NCBI GenBank assembly: GCA_904419285.1
Contig: CAJFQZ010000013.1
Span: 1 to 59,245, forward strand
Source of the DNA: Lachnospiraceae bacterium UBA1818
GTDB taxonomy: Bacteria > Bacillota > Clostridia > Lachnospirales > Lachnospiraceae
Length of the DNA: 59,245 nt
Reading direction: 5' to 3'
Shown here: positions 1-7,701 of the stretch, piece after piece
Position numbering within the stretch: position 1 is the first letter of the stretch
Layout: the number at the start of each line of letters is the position of its first letter
The notes under the pieces: model-generated
The model's database searches: none
What the model was told of the DNA's origin: nothing
Seen by the model: only the letters and a program-made list of their open reading frames with translations
Program-made: the position numbers and the translations under genes

Positions 1-89
1 ATGGAATGGAGCCTGAAGCCGCCCTCCTCTTATCGCAGAAGGAATTCTCCCGGCAGCTTTCCCTGTTTTCGGATGATATTCTGAGATAA
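1..89 (+). CDS. 3' end of an unidentified gene (partial)
   Basis: An open frame enters from the left edge (codons in phase with base 3) and ends at TAA 87-89. The visible tail reads GMEPEAALLLSQKEFSRQLS and continues LFSDDILR. It looks like an ordinary charged, helical protein C-terminus and converges on the ABC transporter gene with only about 20 bp between the two stops, which is typical of convergent genes. The fragment is too short to identify a family; another frame is also open across part of this stretch, so the coding call itself is tentative. Confidence 0.4.
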   Translation, partial: GMEPEAALLLSQKEFSRQLSLFSDDILR

Positions 90-111
90 AACTTACCTTA
101 CAAACCCGAAT

Positions 112-1836
112 TTACATATTGTAGTAGTGCGCGTAGATCCCGCCTTTTTCCAGCAGGCTTTCATGTGTTCCTCTCTCCGCGATCCCGTCCTCGGTGATGA
201 CGATGATCTCGTCCGCGTTGCGGATCGTGGAAAGGCGGTGTGCGATCGTGATGGTAGTCCGGTTTTTGGACAGTTCCTCCAAGCTCTGCTGGATCCAGCG
301 TTCGCTTTCATTGTCCAGGGCACTGGTCGCCTCGTCCAGGATCAGGATTGGAGGATTCTTCAGGAACACCCGTGCGATGGAGATACGCTGCTTCTGACCG
401 CCGGACAGACGGGTGCCCCGCTCGCCCACATAGGTGTCGTATCCGTCCGGAAGCTCCCGGATGAAGTCATGGATATTGGCTCGTTTTGCCGCCTCAATGA
501 TCTCATCCATAGATGCGTCCGGCTTTCCGTATGCAATGTTTTCCTTTATCGTGCCGCAGAACAGGTACACATCCTGCTGTACCATTCCGATCTGGCTGCG
601 CAGGCTTTTCAATGTCAGTGTCCGCACATCCTGACCGTCGATGGTGATCTTGCCGCCTGTTACGTCGTAGAAGCGGGGCAGCAGAGAGCAGATCGTCGTC
701 TTGCCGCTTCCGGAAGGTCCTACGAGCGCGATAGATTTTCCGGCAGGGATCTCAAAGGAGACGTGGGACAGCACGGAAGTGTTATCGTCGCTGTAGTGGA
801 AGGAGACGTCCTCATAGCAGACACGGCCGTGTACATTGGTCAGCTCTTTTGCGTCCGGCGCATCCTTGATTTCCGGCTCAGTCTCCATCACATCAAGGAA
901 GCGGCGGAATCCGGACAGCCCTTTCTGCATGGTCTCAATAAGCTCTACCAGGATCTGGATCGGACTGATGAAGATGCCGATGTAGAGAGCGTACATCGCG
1001 AGATCTGCCGGAACCATCATGCCATGTGCGATCAGATATCCTCCGTAGACGAGGGTCACAAGGTACATCATCCCCTGGAAAAACAGGTTCCATCCCATGA
1101 AACTTCCCATGCAGTTATAATTATCTCTCTTTGAGAGCAGGAAAGCGTGATTGCTCTTCTTGAATTTCTCCCGCTCAATGTCCTCATTGGCAAAAGACTG
1201 AACCACGCGGATACCTGCCAGTGTGTCCTGAAGGCTGGCGTTCACATCCCCGATCTTCCGGCGGTTTTCCATAAATGTTTCCTGCATCCGGCTGTTCTGA
1301 CGGAAAGAAAAGATGAACATGCACAGGACCAGGAAGACAAGCGGGAGTGCCAGGCGCCAGTTGATAAGGAACAGGAAAATGAATGAACCGATGATCTTTA
1401 CCAGTGAGATAAAGAGATTTTCCGGTCCGTGGTGTGCGAATTCTGCGATATCGAACAGGTCTGATACAAGCTTGCTCATCATCTGGCCGGAGTTATTTCT
1501 GCTGTAATAGGAAAAGGACAGCTTTTCATAGTGGTCAAAGAGCTGCTGGCGCATATCCCGTTCCATATGGGCGCCCATCATGTGTCCCTGATAGCTTACA
1601 TAATATTTGCACAGGCTCTGGATGAGATACATCGCCAGAAGCCCCAGGGCGATGAGCGGAAGCGCACGGAGAATCACGGCGCTGTTTTCTGTGAAAAGAG
1701 TGTTTGTCGCCGTACGCAGGATCTGCGGGTAGGCAAGGTCTGCCAGGCTGATAAATGCCGCACAGAGAAGATCGATGAAGAAAACTGTCTTGTACGGGCC
1801 ATAGTAGTGAATGAATTTTTTAATGGTCTGCATCAT
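112..1836 (-). CDS. ABC transporter, fused membrane and ATPase domains (MsbA/BmrA type)
   Basis: This is a half-size ABC exporter of 574 residues, the usual length. The first ~310 residues hold the transmembrane domain with about six hydrophobic segments; the rest is the nucleotide-binding domain. Walker A GPSGSGKTT lies near residue 373, the signature LSGGQKQR near 475, and Walker B LILDEATSALD near 497, followed by the switch histidine in TIAHRLST. All ATPase motifs are intact. It probably works as a homodimer, or as a heterodimer with a partner outside the window, to export lipids, peptides or drugs; the substrate cannot be read from sequence. An AAGGAGG site lies directly upstream. Two ATGs stand in tandem and the second (start 1833) has the better spacing. 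The gene appears to be transcribed alone, leftward. Confidence 0.93.
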   Translation of the reverse strand: MMQTIKKFIHYYGPYKTVFFIDLLCAAFISLADLAYPQILRTATNTLFTENSAVILRALPLIALGLLAMYLIQSLCKYYVSYQGHMMGAHMERDMRQQLFDHYEKLSFSYYSRNNSGQMMSKLVSDLFDIAEFAHHGPENLFISLVKIIGSFIFLFLINWRLALPLVFLVLCMFIFSFRQNSRMQETFMENRRKIGDVNASLQDTLAGIRVVQSFANEDIEREKFKKSNHAFLLSKRDNYNCMGSFMGWNLFFQGMMYLVTLVYGGYLIAHGMMVPADLAMYALYIGIFISPIQILVELIETMQKGLSGFRRFLDVMETEPEIKDAPDAKELTNVHGRVCYEDVSFHYSDDNTSVLSHVSFEIPAGKSIALVGPSGSGKTTICSLLPRFYDVTGGKITIDGQDVRTLTLKSLRSQIGMVQQDVYLFCGTIKENIAYGKPDASMDEIIEAAKRANIHDFIRELPDGYDTYVGERGTRLSGGQKQRISIARVFLKNPPILILDEATSALDNESERWIQQSLEELSKNRTTITIAHRLSTIRNADEIIVITEDGIAERGTHESLLEKGGIYAHYYNM

Positions 1837-1901
1837 AAACCTCCTTCTTTTATTCTATAAGATTTGTCCCGGGCTGACGGGACGTCTGAAGACCACAACA
1901 G

Positions 1902-2063
1902 TAACAGTTCAGCCCCCGCCATTCGCAAAGCCGTACATACGTGCTCCTGCGGCTGTGCCGCTCCTTTGCATATATGCGGGCGCTCAGCCCATAAGGGAAC
2001 GGGCAGACTGATCTTTATGCCAGCATAAATCAGTCTGCCCGTTCCCTTATGGCTGAACTGTTA
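1902..2063. repeat. MITE-like palindromic repeat, copy A
   Basis: This is a ~162-bp element with perfect 13-bp terminal inverted repeats, TAACAGTTCAGCC at 1902-1914 and its complement at 2051-2063. Near the right end is a perfect 22-bp stem (1991-2012 with 2029-2050) capped by a 7-bp inner stem (TTTATGC/GCATAAA) around a CA loop. It carries no coding capacity. A second copy lies at 28461-28622. Small size, terminal inverted repeats and intergenic placement fit a non-autonomous MITE or a REP-type structured repeat. It sits between the start of the leftward ABC gene and the dus promoter. Confidence 0.85.
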
Positions 2064-2094
2064 TCCACAACAATCTTAGCATAACCGTTTTGAC

Positions 2095-2123
2095 TTGACA
2101 ACCCGGTACGGATTGGGTATGTT
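2095..2123 (+). promoter_or_regulatory. sigmaA-type promoter for the Dus gene
   Basis: TTGACA (2095-2100) and TATGTT (2118-2123) are separated by 17 bp. The site lies immediately to the right of the palindromic repeat and about 60 bp before the Dus start. Confidence 0.6.
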
Positions 2124-2186
2124 TTTATAAGACTGCAAAAATACGTCGGCCTGCGGGCCTTGAATCTATATTGAGGAGAACGACAG

Positions 2187-3140
2187 ATGAAAGTATATCT
2201 TGCCCCGCTTGAAGGGATCACGGGATGGATCTGCCGGAATGCGATCAAGGAGTGTTTCGGGGGATTTGACAAATATTTTGTACCATTTATCAAGCCGAAC
2301 CAGAAGGGACATTTCAGCTCACGGGAGAAAAAGGACGTGATGCCGGAGCATAACATAGGGATGTACACGGTCCCGCAGATACTGACCAACAATGTGGAGG
2401 ACTTCCTCAGGACTGCGGAGAAGCTGCGGGAGTACGGCTATGAAGAGGTGAACCTGAATCTGGGCTGTCCGTCCCGGACTGTTGTCACGAAGGGGAGAGG
2501 AGCGGGATTCCTCGCAGATCCGGACCGGCTGGATGCGTTTCTGGACGCCGTTTTTTCACAATGCAGGCTGAGGATCTCTGTGAAGACGAGGCTTGGCATG
2601 GAGAATGCAGAGGAGTTCGCGGAACTGCTGGAGATTTATAATAAGTATCCCATGGAGGAGCTGATCATCCATCCGCGGGTACAGAAGGATTTCTATAAGA
2701 ATACACCCAATCTGGAAGCGTTCGCCGCTGCATTTGAGAACAGCAGAAATCCGGTCTGTTACAACGGAGATATTTTTTCTGTGGAAGATTACCAACGGTT
2801 CCGGGAGCGGTTCCCGGCAGCTGAGTGTATCATGACCGGACGGGGAGTCCTCGCAGATCCGGCGCTCGGAAGGGAACTTAAGGGAGGCGGCCGTGCAGAG
2901 AAAGAAGAACTGCGGCGGTATCATGACCTTCTCTATGCAGGATATTGTGAGGAAATGTCCGGGGACAGGACGATCCTGTACAAGATGAAAGAAATGTGGT
3001 CTTACATGGCACCCATGTTCACAAATTATAAAAAGTACGCAAAGAAGATTAAGAAATGTGAAAAATGCGCTGCCTATGAAGAGGTGGCGGAAGAACTTTT
3101 TGAAAAGGAAGAGCTGGCAGGAGCCGGCCTTCAGGAATGA
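2187..3140 (+). CDS. tRNA-dihydrouridine synthase family protein
   Basis: This is a flavoprotein that reduces specific uridines in tRNA to dihydrouridine with NAD(P)H. The protein is 317 residues, the normal Dus length. It begins with the characteristic KVYLAPLEGITG (compare the family's xAPMxGxT) and carries NLGCPS with the catalytic cysteine at residue 94. Further family features are KTRLGM, HPRVQKDFY and the FMN-phosphate loop around MTGRGVLADP. The C-terminal helical domain is Lys-rich and contains a CEKC pair, which is a little unusual. The start is set by a GAGGAG site 8 bp upstream. The next gene starts 11 bp after the stop, so the two are likely cotranscribed. I cannot say which D position it modifies. 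Confidence 0.9.
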   Translation: MKVYLAPLEGITGWICRNAIKECFGGFDKYFVPFIKPNQKGHFSSREKKDVMPEHNIGMYTVPQILTNNVEDFLRTAEKLREYGYEEVNLNLGCPSRTVVTKGRGAGFLADPDRLDAFLDAVFSQCRLRISVKTRLGMENAEEFAELLEIYNKYPMEELIIHPRVQKDFYKNTPNLEAFAAAFENSRNPVCYNGDIFSVEDYQRFRERFPAAECIMTGRGVLADPALGRELKGGGRAEKEELRRYHDLLYAGYCEEMSGDRTILYKMKEMWSYMAPMFTNYKKYAKKIKKCEKCAAYEEVAEELFEKEELAGAGLQE

Positions 3141-3151
3141 GGTGATAAGAT

Positions 3152-3682
3152 ATGGTTCAGACATTGCTGCAGATCGATCAGAATATCCTGCTGTTTATCC
3201 AGGATCATATCCGTCAGGAGTGGATGGACGGATTCTGGACAGCGATAACCCGTCTCGGAGACGCCGGAATGATCTGGATCGCCCTGGCGATCATCCTTCT
3301 CATCCCGAAAAAGACAAGACGTGCGGGAATCGCGGCTCTCATCGCGCTGGCTGTGGGTGCGCTGATCACGAATGTGGCGCTCAAGAATGTCGTAGAGCGG
3401 ATCCGTCCCTACGAGACGATCCCGGGGCTGGTGAGGCTGATCGAGGCGCAGCCGGACTTTTCTTTCCCGTCCGGGCACAGCTGCGCATCGTTCGCCGCAG
3501 CCTTTGCGCTCTTTAAGACCCTTCCGGGGAAACGGAAGATCTGGAAAATCCTCTGTATCGTCCTGGCGGTCCTGATCGCATTCTCCCGCCTGTATGTGGG
3601 AGTGCACTATCCGAGCGACGTGCTGGCGGGAATCCTGATCGGGATCTTCGCCGGATGGGCAGGGTGGAAGCTCTCCAAATAA
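3152..3682 (+). CDS. PAP2-family membrane phosphatase
   Basis: This is a 176-residue integral membrane acid phosphatase of the PAP2/undecaprenyl-pyrophosphate-phosphatase-like superfamily. The three-part active-site signature is complete: KNVVERIRP (motif 1), PSGHS (motif 2), and SRLYVGVHYPSD (motif 3, with the catalytic histidine). Four to five hydrophobic segments surround these motifs. Likely substrates are lipid pyrophosphates such as undecaprenyl-PP, but family members also act on phosphatidate or phosphatidylglycerol phosphate. A GAGGTGAT site overlaps the end of the Dus gene, indicating an operon. Confidence 0.9.
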   Translation: MVQTLLQIDQNILLFIQDHIRQEWMDGFWTAITRLGDAGMIWIALAIILLIPKKTRRAGIAALIALAVGALITNVALKNVVERIRPYETIPGLVRLIEAQPDFSFPSGHSCASFAAAFALFKTLPGKRKIWKILCIVLAVLIAFSRLYVGVHYPSDVLAGILIGIFAGWAGWKLSK

Positions 3683-3820
3683 ACTTCTGCGTATAGATTT
3701 CCGCAGCCGGAAGGAATGAAAACTTTATATCTGAGAAACGTACCGCAGGTCATTTTATCAATACATCGCAGTGCATGCTCCGCTTTACCTCATCCCCTGG
3801 AGTCCCTGTAACGGAAAGTC

Positions 3821-3848
3821 AAAAGCAGATCCATTGGAATCTGCTTTT
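3821..3848. terminator. putative bidirectional hairpin terminator
   Basis: AAAAGCAGAT at 3821-3830 pairs with ATCTGCTTTT at 3839-3848 around a short loop, and T-rich sequence follows on the + strand. It lies about 140 bp after the PAP2 gene, far for a dedicated terminator but the only candidate. Confidence 0.45.
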
Positions 3849-3876
3849 GCTTTCTTAACAGGGAAAACCAGGTGTA

Positions 3877-4250
3877 TTCGGAACGCTCCCGCATATCACA
3901 CTGCTCATGTATTGATAAGATGACCTGCGTTGTCTTACTCAAACATGAAGTTTCATTACATCCGGGACGTAAACTACATGCTCAGGCGGGAGCAGCGGGC
4001 GGAAAAGCCTTCCGATGAGATACCGTTCTTTCCGATATAGATAAAGTATATCCCGGCAGGGAATGTCATGTGAGCAAAACATGAAGTGAGAGCGTTCCGA
4101 AAAGCATTCGTTCTGGATGTTAGACGGAGTCAAATGGAGTTCCAATGAACGAACATTTGGCTCCGCCGTTACATCCATTCGAATCTTTGAGGTAGAGCGG
4201 AACGGTTTTGCGATATGACATCCCCTGCCGGGATGGACATTTATCTATAT
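3877..4250. repeat. gene-free block of interleaved inverted repeats
   Basis: The 3683-4258 interval holds no convincing gene. Within it, three inverted repeat pairs can be seen: 3877-3888 with 4090-4101 (12 bp, perfect); 4050-4069 with 4215-4234 (20 bp, one mismatch, extending outward to ATAGATAAA/TTTATCTAT near 4038 and 4240); and 4115-4136 with 4154-4176 (imperfect, around CGGAG-CAAATG). The first two pairs cross rather than nest, so they cannot all form at once. An 80-codon open frame inside on the minus strand is explained by this symmetry and lacks a ribosome-binding site. Confidence 0.7.
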
Positions 4251-4258
4251 GAAATGCT

Positions 4259-5869
4259 TTATCCTTCGTTCTGCTTTTTGAGCGCTGCCTCCACAAATCC
4301 CTTGAACAGAGGATGAGGCCTGTTCGGTCTTGACTTCAGCTCCGGATGGGCCTGTGTGGCGATAAACCACGGGTGGGACGGGATCTCGATCATCTCAACG
4401 ATACGGCTGTCCGGGGAAAGTCCGCAGAGAGACATGCCGTTCTCTTCGAGCACTTCGCGGTAGTCGTTGTTTACTTCATAGCGGTGGCGGTGACGCTCAC
4501 TGATCTCTTTCTGACCATACAGCTGATATGCAAGGGAGCCTTCCTTCAGGACGCAGGGATAAGCGCCCAGTCTCAGTGTGCCTCCGATGTCTTCTACGCC
4601 GATCTGATCCTCCATGATGTGGATGACCGGGTGGGTTGTATCGGGTTTGAGCTCCATGCTGTGGGCGTCGTTGTAGCCGATGACATCCCGGGCGAATTCC
4701 ACGATTGCGAGCTGCATTCCGAGGCAGAGACCGAGGAACGGGACATTGTGGGTGCGGGCATATTTGATAGCCTCGATCTTGCCTTCCACGCCGCGATGGC
4801 CGAAGCCTCCGGGGACAAGGATGCCGCTGACATCACCAAAGATCTCATCTACGTTTTCCGGTGTGACAGTCTCTGAATCGACCCACTTGATATTGACTGT
4901 GGTGTGGCTGTAGATCCCGCCGTGCTTCAGCGCCTCGACAACACTGATATAGGCGTCGTGAAGCTGGATATATTTTCCGACAAGGGCGACTGTGACTTCC
5001 TGGGTCGGATGGCGCAGGTTCTCAACCATCTCCGTCCAGTCCTTGAGATCCGGTTCTGGACAGTCAAGGTGGAGACACTCACAGACAACCTGCGCAAGAT
5101 GCTCTTTCTCCATGGCGAGAGGAGCCTCGTACAGATACTCTACATCCAGATTCTGGAGGACATGGTTCGCCGGCAGGTTGCAGAATAGAGAGATCTTGTC
5201 CTTCATTGCTGTGTCCAGCGGATATTCAGAGCGGCACACGATGATGTCCGGCTGGATTCCCATTCCCTGGAGTTCTTTTACACTGGCCTGCGTCGGTTTT
5301 GTCTTCATTTCCTGGGAGGCGCGCAGATAGGGGATCAGCGTGACATGGATCAGAATCACGTTCTCGCGTCCCTTCTCATGCTGGAACTGGCGGATGGACT
5401 CAAGGAACGGCTGGCTCTCGATATCGCCGACGGTTCCACCCACCTCGATGATGGCGATCTCCGTGTCCTCGGCCGCCGGATTGCGGTAGAAACGGCTCTT
5501 GATTTCATTTGTGATGTGCGGGATGACCTGCACTGTGCCTCCGCCGAAATCTCCGCGGCGTTCTTTCTGAAGGACAGACCAGTAGATCTTTCCTGTAGTG
5601 ACATTGGAATTCTTGGTCAGGCTCTCATCGATGAATCTCTCGTAGTGTCCGAGATCGAGATCGGTCTCAGCGCCGTCGTCAGTGACAAAAACCTCTCCGT
5701 GCTGTACCGGGTTCATTGTGCCCGGGTCAATGTTGATATAAGGATCGAACTTCTGCATTGTGACGGTGTAGCCGCGTGCTTTCAGAAGACGTCCCAGAGA
5801 AGCGGCGGTGATGCCTTTTCCGAGTCCGGAGACCACGCCGCCTGTAACGAATACATATTTTACTGCCAT
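4259..5869 (-). CDS. pyrG: CTP synthase
   Basis: This enzyme makes CTP from UTP, ATP and glutamine, the last step of pyrimidine nucleotide synthesis. The 536 residues have the standard two-domain layout. The N-terminal amidoligase opens with [14 protein letters not shown] and has the nucleotide site GTVGDIES. The C-terminal glutamine amidotransferase has GLCLGMQ with the nucleophile Cys382. The start is the ATG at 5867-5869 ([11 protein letters not shown]), preceded by GGAGG. The frame is open 35 codons further upstream, but that stretch runs through the leader hairpin and does not resemble any CTP synthase. Expression is probably controlled by the leader hairpin at 5910-5988. It is transcribed alone, leftward. 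Confidence 0.97.
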   Translation of the reverse strand: MAVKYVFVTGGVVSGLGKGITAASLGRLLKARGYTVTMQKFDPYINIDPGTMNPVQHGEVFVTDDGAETDLDLGHYERFIDESLTKNSNVTTGKIYWSVLQKERRGDFGGGTVQVIPHITNEIKSRFYRNPAAEDTEIAIIEVGGTVGDIESQPFLESIRQFQHEKGRENVILIHVTLIPYLRASQEMKTKPTQASVKELQGMGIQPDIIVCRSEYPLDTAMKDKISLFCNLPANHVLQNLDVEYLYEAPLAMEKEHLAQVVCECLHLDCPEPDLKDWTEMVENLRHPTQEVTVALVGKYIQLHDAYISVVEALKHGGIYSHTTVNIKWVDSETVTPENVDEIFGDVSGILVPGGFGHRGVEGKIEAIKYARTHNVPFLGLCLGMQLAIVEFARDVIGYNDAHSMELKPDTTHPVIHIMEDQIGVEDIGGTLRLGAYPCVLKEGSLAYQLYGQKEISERHRHRYEVNNDYREVLEENGMSLCGLSPDSRIVEMIEIPSHPWFIATQAHPELKSRPNRPHPLFKGFVEAALKKQNEG

Positions 5870-5909
5870 TTTTTTCCTCCTGCTTTTGTGTGACTGTTGA
5901 CAATGCTCT

Positions 5910-5988
5910 AAAAAAGAGTACAGCTCAGCCATAGACTCAGGAACCGCTCCATTACGGTCCTGATTCAAGCACATATGACTGAACTGTA
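5910..5988 (-). promoter_or_regulatory. pyrG leader hairpin, probable attenuator
   Basis: Read on the minus strand, 5988-5919 folds into a long hairpin. The outer arms are TATGACTGAACTGTA and TACAGCTCAGCCATA as written on the plus strand (two mismatches in 15), with an inner stem GACTCAGGAACCG/CGGTCCTGATTC. It is followed by CTCTTTTTT and ends about 40 nt before the pyrG ATG. A stem plus U-run in a pyrG leader fits transcription attenuation, known for pyrG in other Gram-positive bacteria. A possible -10 (TATACT on the minus strand, near 6005-6010) lies upstream. The G-run used for CTP sensing in Bacillus is not apparent, so the sensing mechanism is unclear. Confidence 0.65.
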
Positions 5989-6081
5989 ATAAAAATACTT
6001 TCTAAGTATACACCTGTTTAATTGAAAAATACAGAGTTTTTTTAAAAAATTTGTCCGGCTTGGAACCGGCAGGCTGCAGCT

Positions 6082-7560
6082 CTAGTGATACAGGTGCTCG
6101 TGCTCGTATACTGCTTCACAGGTGAGCTGTACGCCAAGTTTTTTGAAGATCTTGATATCCACGTCCGAGAGCATGACCGACGTATGCGCCTGGCATCCGT
6201 CCAGTTTGGGGAGCTGGGAGAGAGCGAGGCGTGCCTGCGGGTTATTGGCGGCGCTTGCGGAGAGCGCGATCAGGACCTCGTCTGTGTGAAGACGCGGGTT
6301 CCTGCTCTTCAGATAGTCCACTTTCAGTTTCTGGATCGGCTCAATGGACTCCGGAGAGATGATGTGGAGACTGTGATCCAGACCGGCGAGATCCTTCAGT
6401 ACATTCAGCAGCAGGGCTGCAGATGCTCCAAGCAGGTTTGTCGTCTTCCCTGTGATGATCCGTCCGTCTTCCAGTTCGAGAGCGGCAGCCGGCCCTCCCG
6501 TTTCCTTTGCGCGTTCGAGGGCTTTTACCGCCACTTTGCGGTCCTCTGTGCTGATCCCTGCCATATTCATGAGCAGTTCGATCTTCTGCGCCTCCCTGTC
6601 ATCAGAATTCCCCCTGACGATAGCATTCAGTGCAGCGTAGTAGCGGCGGATGATCTCCTGGCAGGACGCCTCCCGGCAGGCTTCGTCGTCACAGATACAG
6701 TTTCCTGCCATATTCACGCCCATGTCGGTGGGAGATTTGTACGGACTTTCGCCGTAGATCTTCTCGAAGATCGTGTTCAGGACAGGGAAGATCTCCACAT
6801 CCCGGTTATAGTTGACTGTTGTCTCGCCGTAAGCTTCCAGGTGGAACGGATCGATCATATTGACATCGTTTAAGTCCGCGGTGGCTGCTTCATAGGCGAG
6901 ATTGACCGGATGCTTCAGCGGCAGGTTCCAGATCGGGAAGGTCTCGAACTTGGCGTATCCTGCACGGATTCCGCGCTTGTGCTCGTGATAGAGCTGGGAA
7001 AGGCAGGTCGCCATCTTTCCGCTTCCCGGTCCCGGAGCAGTCACGATGACAAGAGGTCTGGTAGTCTGGATGTAGTCATTCTTACCGTAGCCTTCGTCGC
7101 TGATGATGAGCGGGATATTGGACGGATATCCGGCTATATTATAATGAAGGTATACGGAAATGTTCATCGACTCCAGTCTGTTCTTGAAGAGAACAGCGCT
7201 CTCCTGTCCCGAAAACTGAGTGATCACGACGCTGCCCACGTACAGATCCTGCTCCCGGTACGTCTCGATCAGGCGGAGAACATCAGAATCATATGTGATG
7301 CCGAGATCTCCGCGGATCTTATTTTTCTCAATATCTTTTGCGCTGATCGCGATCACGATCTCAGCCTGGCTGCTCAGTTCCTTGAGAAGGCGGAGCTTGC
7401 TGTCAGGAGCGAAGCCGGGCAGGACTCTGGACGCGTGGTAATCATCGAAAAGCTTGCCTCCGAACTCAAGATAGAGCTTATTGTCGAACTGGCCGATCCT
7501 GTCACGGATGTGTTCAGACTGCATCTTCAGATATTTTTCGTTATCAAAACCGATTCTCAT
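6082..7560 (-). CDS. DUF1846 family protein
   Basis: This 492-residue protein matches the DUF1846 family, common in Firmicutes and of unestablished function. Recognisable family segments are the start MRIGFDNEKYLKMQS, the nucleotide-binding-like APGPGSGKMATCLSQ near residue 180, the Cys cluster NCICDDEACREASC near 300, and HTSVMLSDVDIKIFKKLG near the C-terminus. The glycine-rich loop suggests a P-loop-like or ligand-binding role. No transmembrane segment or signal peptide is seen. The gene is single and divergent from ftsH, with about 140 bp between the two starts. Confidence 0.85.
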   Translation of the reverse strand: MRIGFDNEKYLKMQSEHIRDRIGQFDNKLYLEFGGKLFDDYHASRVLPGFAPDSKLRLLKELSSQAEIVIAISAKDIEKNKIRGDLGITYDSDVLRLIETYREQDLYVGSVVITQFSGQESAVLFKNRLESMNISVYLHYNIAGYPSNIPLIISDEGYGKNDYIQTTRPLVIVTAPGPGSGKMATCLSQLYHEHKRGIRAGYAKFETFPIWNLPLKHPVNLAYEAATADLNDVNMIDPFHLEAYGETTVNYNRDVEIFPVLNTIFEKIYGESPYKSPTDMGVNMAGNCICDDEACREASCQEIIRRYYAALNAIVRGNSDDREAQKIELLMNMAGISTEDRKVAVKALERAKETGGPAAALELEDGRIITGKTTNLLGASAALLLNVLKDLAGLDHSLHIISPESIEPIQKLKVDYLKSRNPRLHTDEVLIALSASAANNPQARLALSQLPKLDGCQAHTSVMLSDVDIKIFKKLGVQLTCEAVYEHEHLYH

Positions 7561-7644
7561 TTGTTATCCCCCGTTCAATGACATATTTCGTTTCCAGTAT
7601 ACTATAAACGACGGCTGATTTACAATATTTTCATAATGTTTTTA

Positions 7645-7673
7645 TTGATTTATGGAAAGGCTGTCCTTATAAT
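7645..7673 (+). promoter_or_regulatory. sigmaA-type promoter for ftsH
   Basis: TTGATT (7645-7650) and TATAAT (7668-7673) have an exact 17-bp spacer. The -10 lies 28 bp before the ftsH ATG, which rules out the in-frame starts further upstream. Confidence 0.75.
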
Positions 7674-7701
7674 GGAAATAGTTGATTTTAGGAGGCAAAG
7701 G

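Noticed and set aside
127-1134. 335-codon plus-strand frame over the ABC transporter
   Set aside because: Shadow of the ATPase domain; the minus-strand frame carries all ABC motifs.
2030-2392. 120-codon minus-strand frame over the palindromic repeat and Dus start
   Set aside because: Covers a repeat and overlaps a clear gene on the other strand; no family resemblance.
3939-4178. 79-codon minus-strand frame in the pyrG-PAP2 gap
   Set aside because: No ribosome-binding site; arises from the inverted repeats there.
5870-5974. 35-codon N-terminal extension of CTP synthase
   Set aside because: It passes through the leader hairpin and U-run, and the internal ATG has a strong Shine-Dalgarno and matches family starts.
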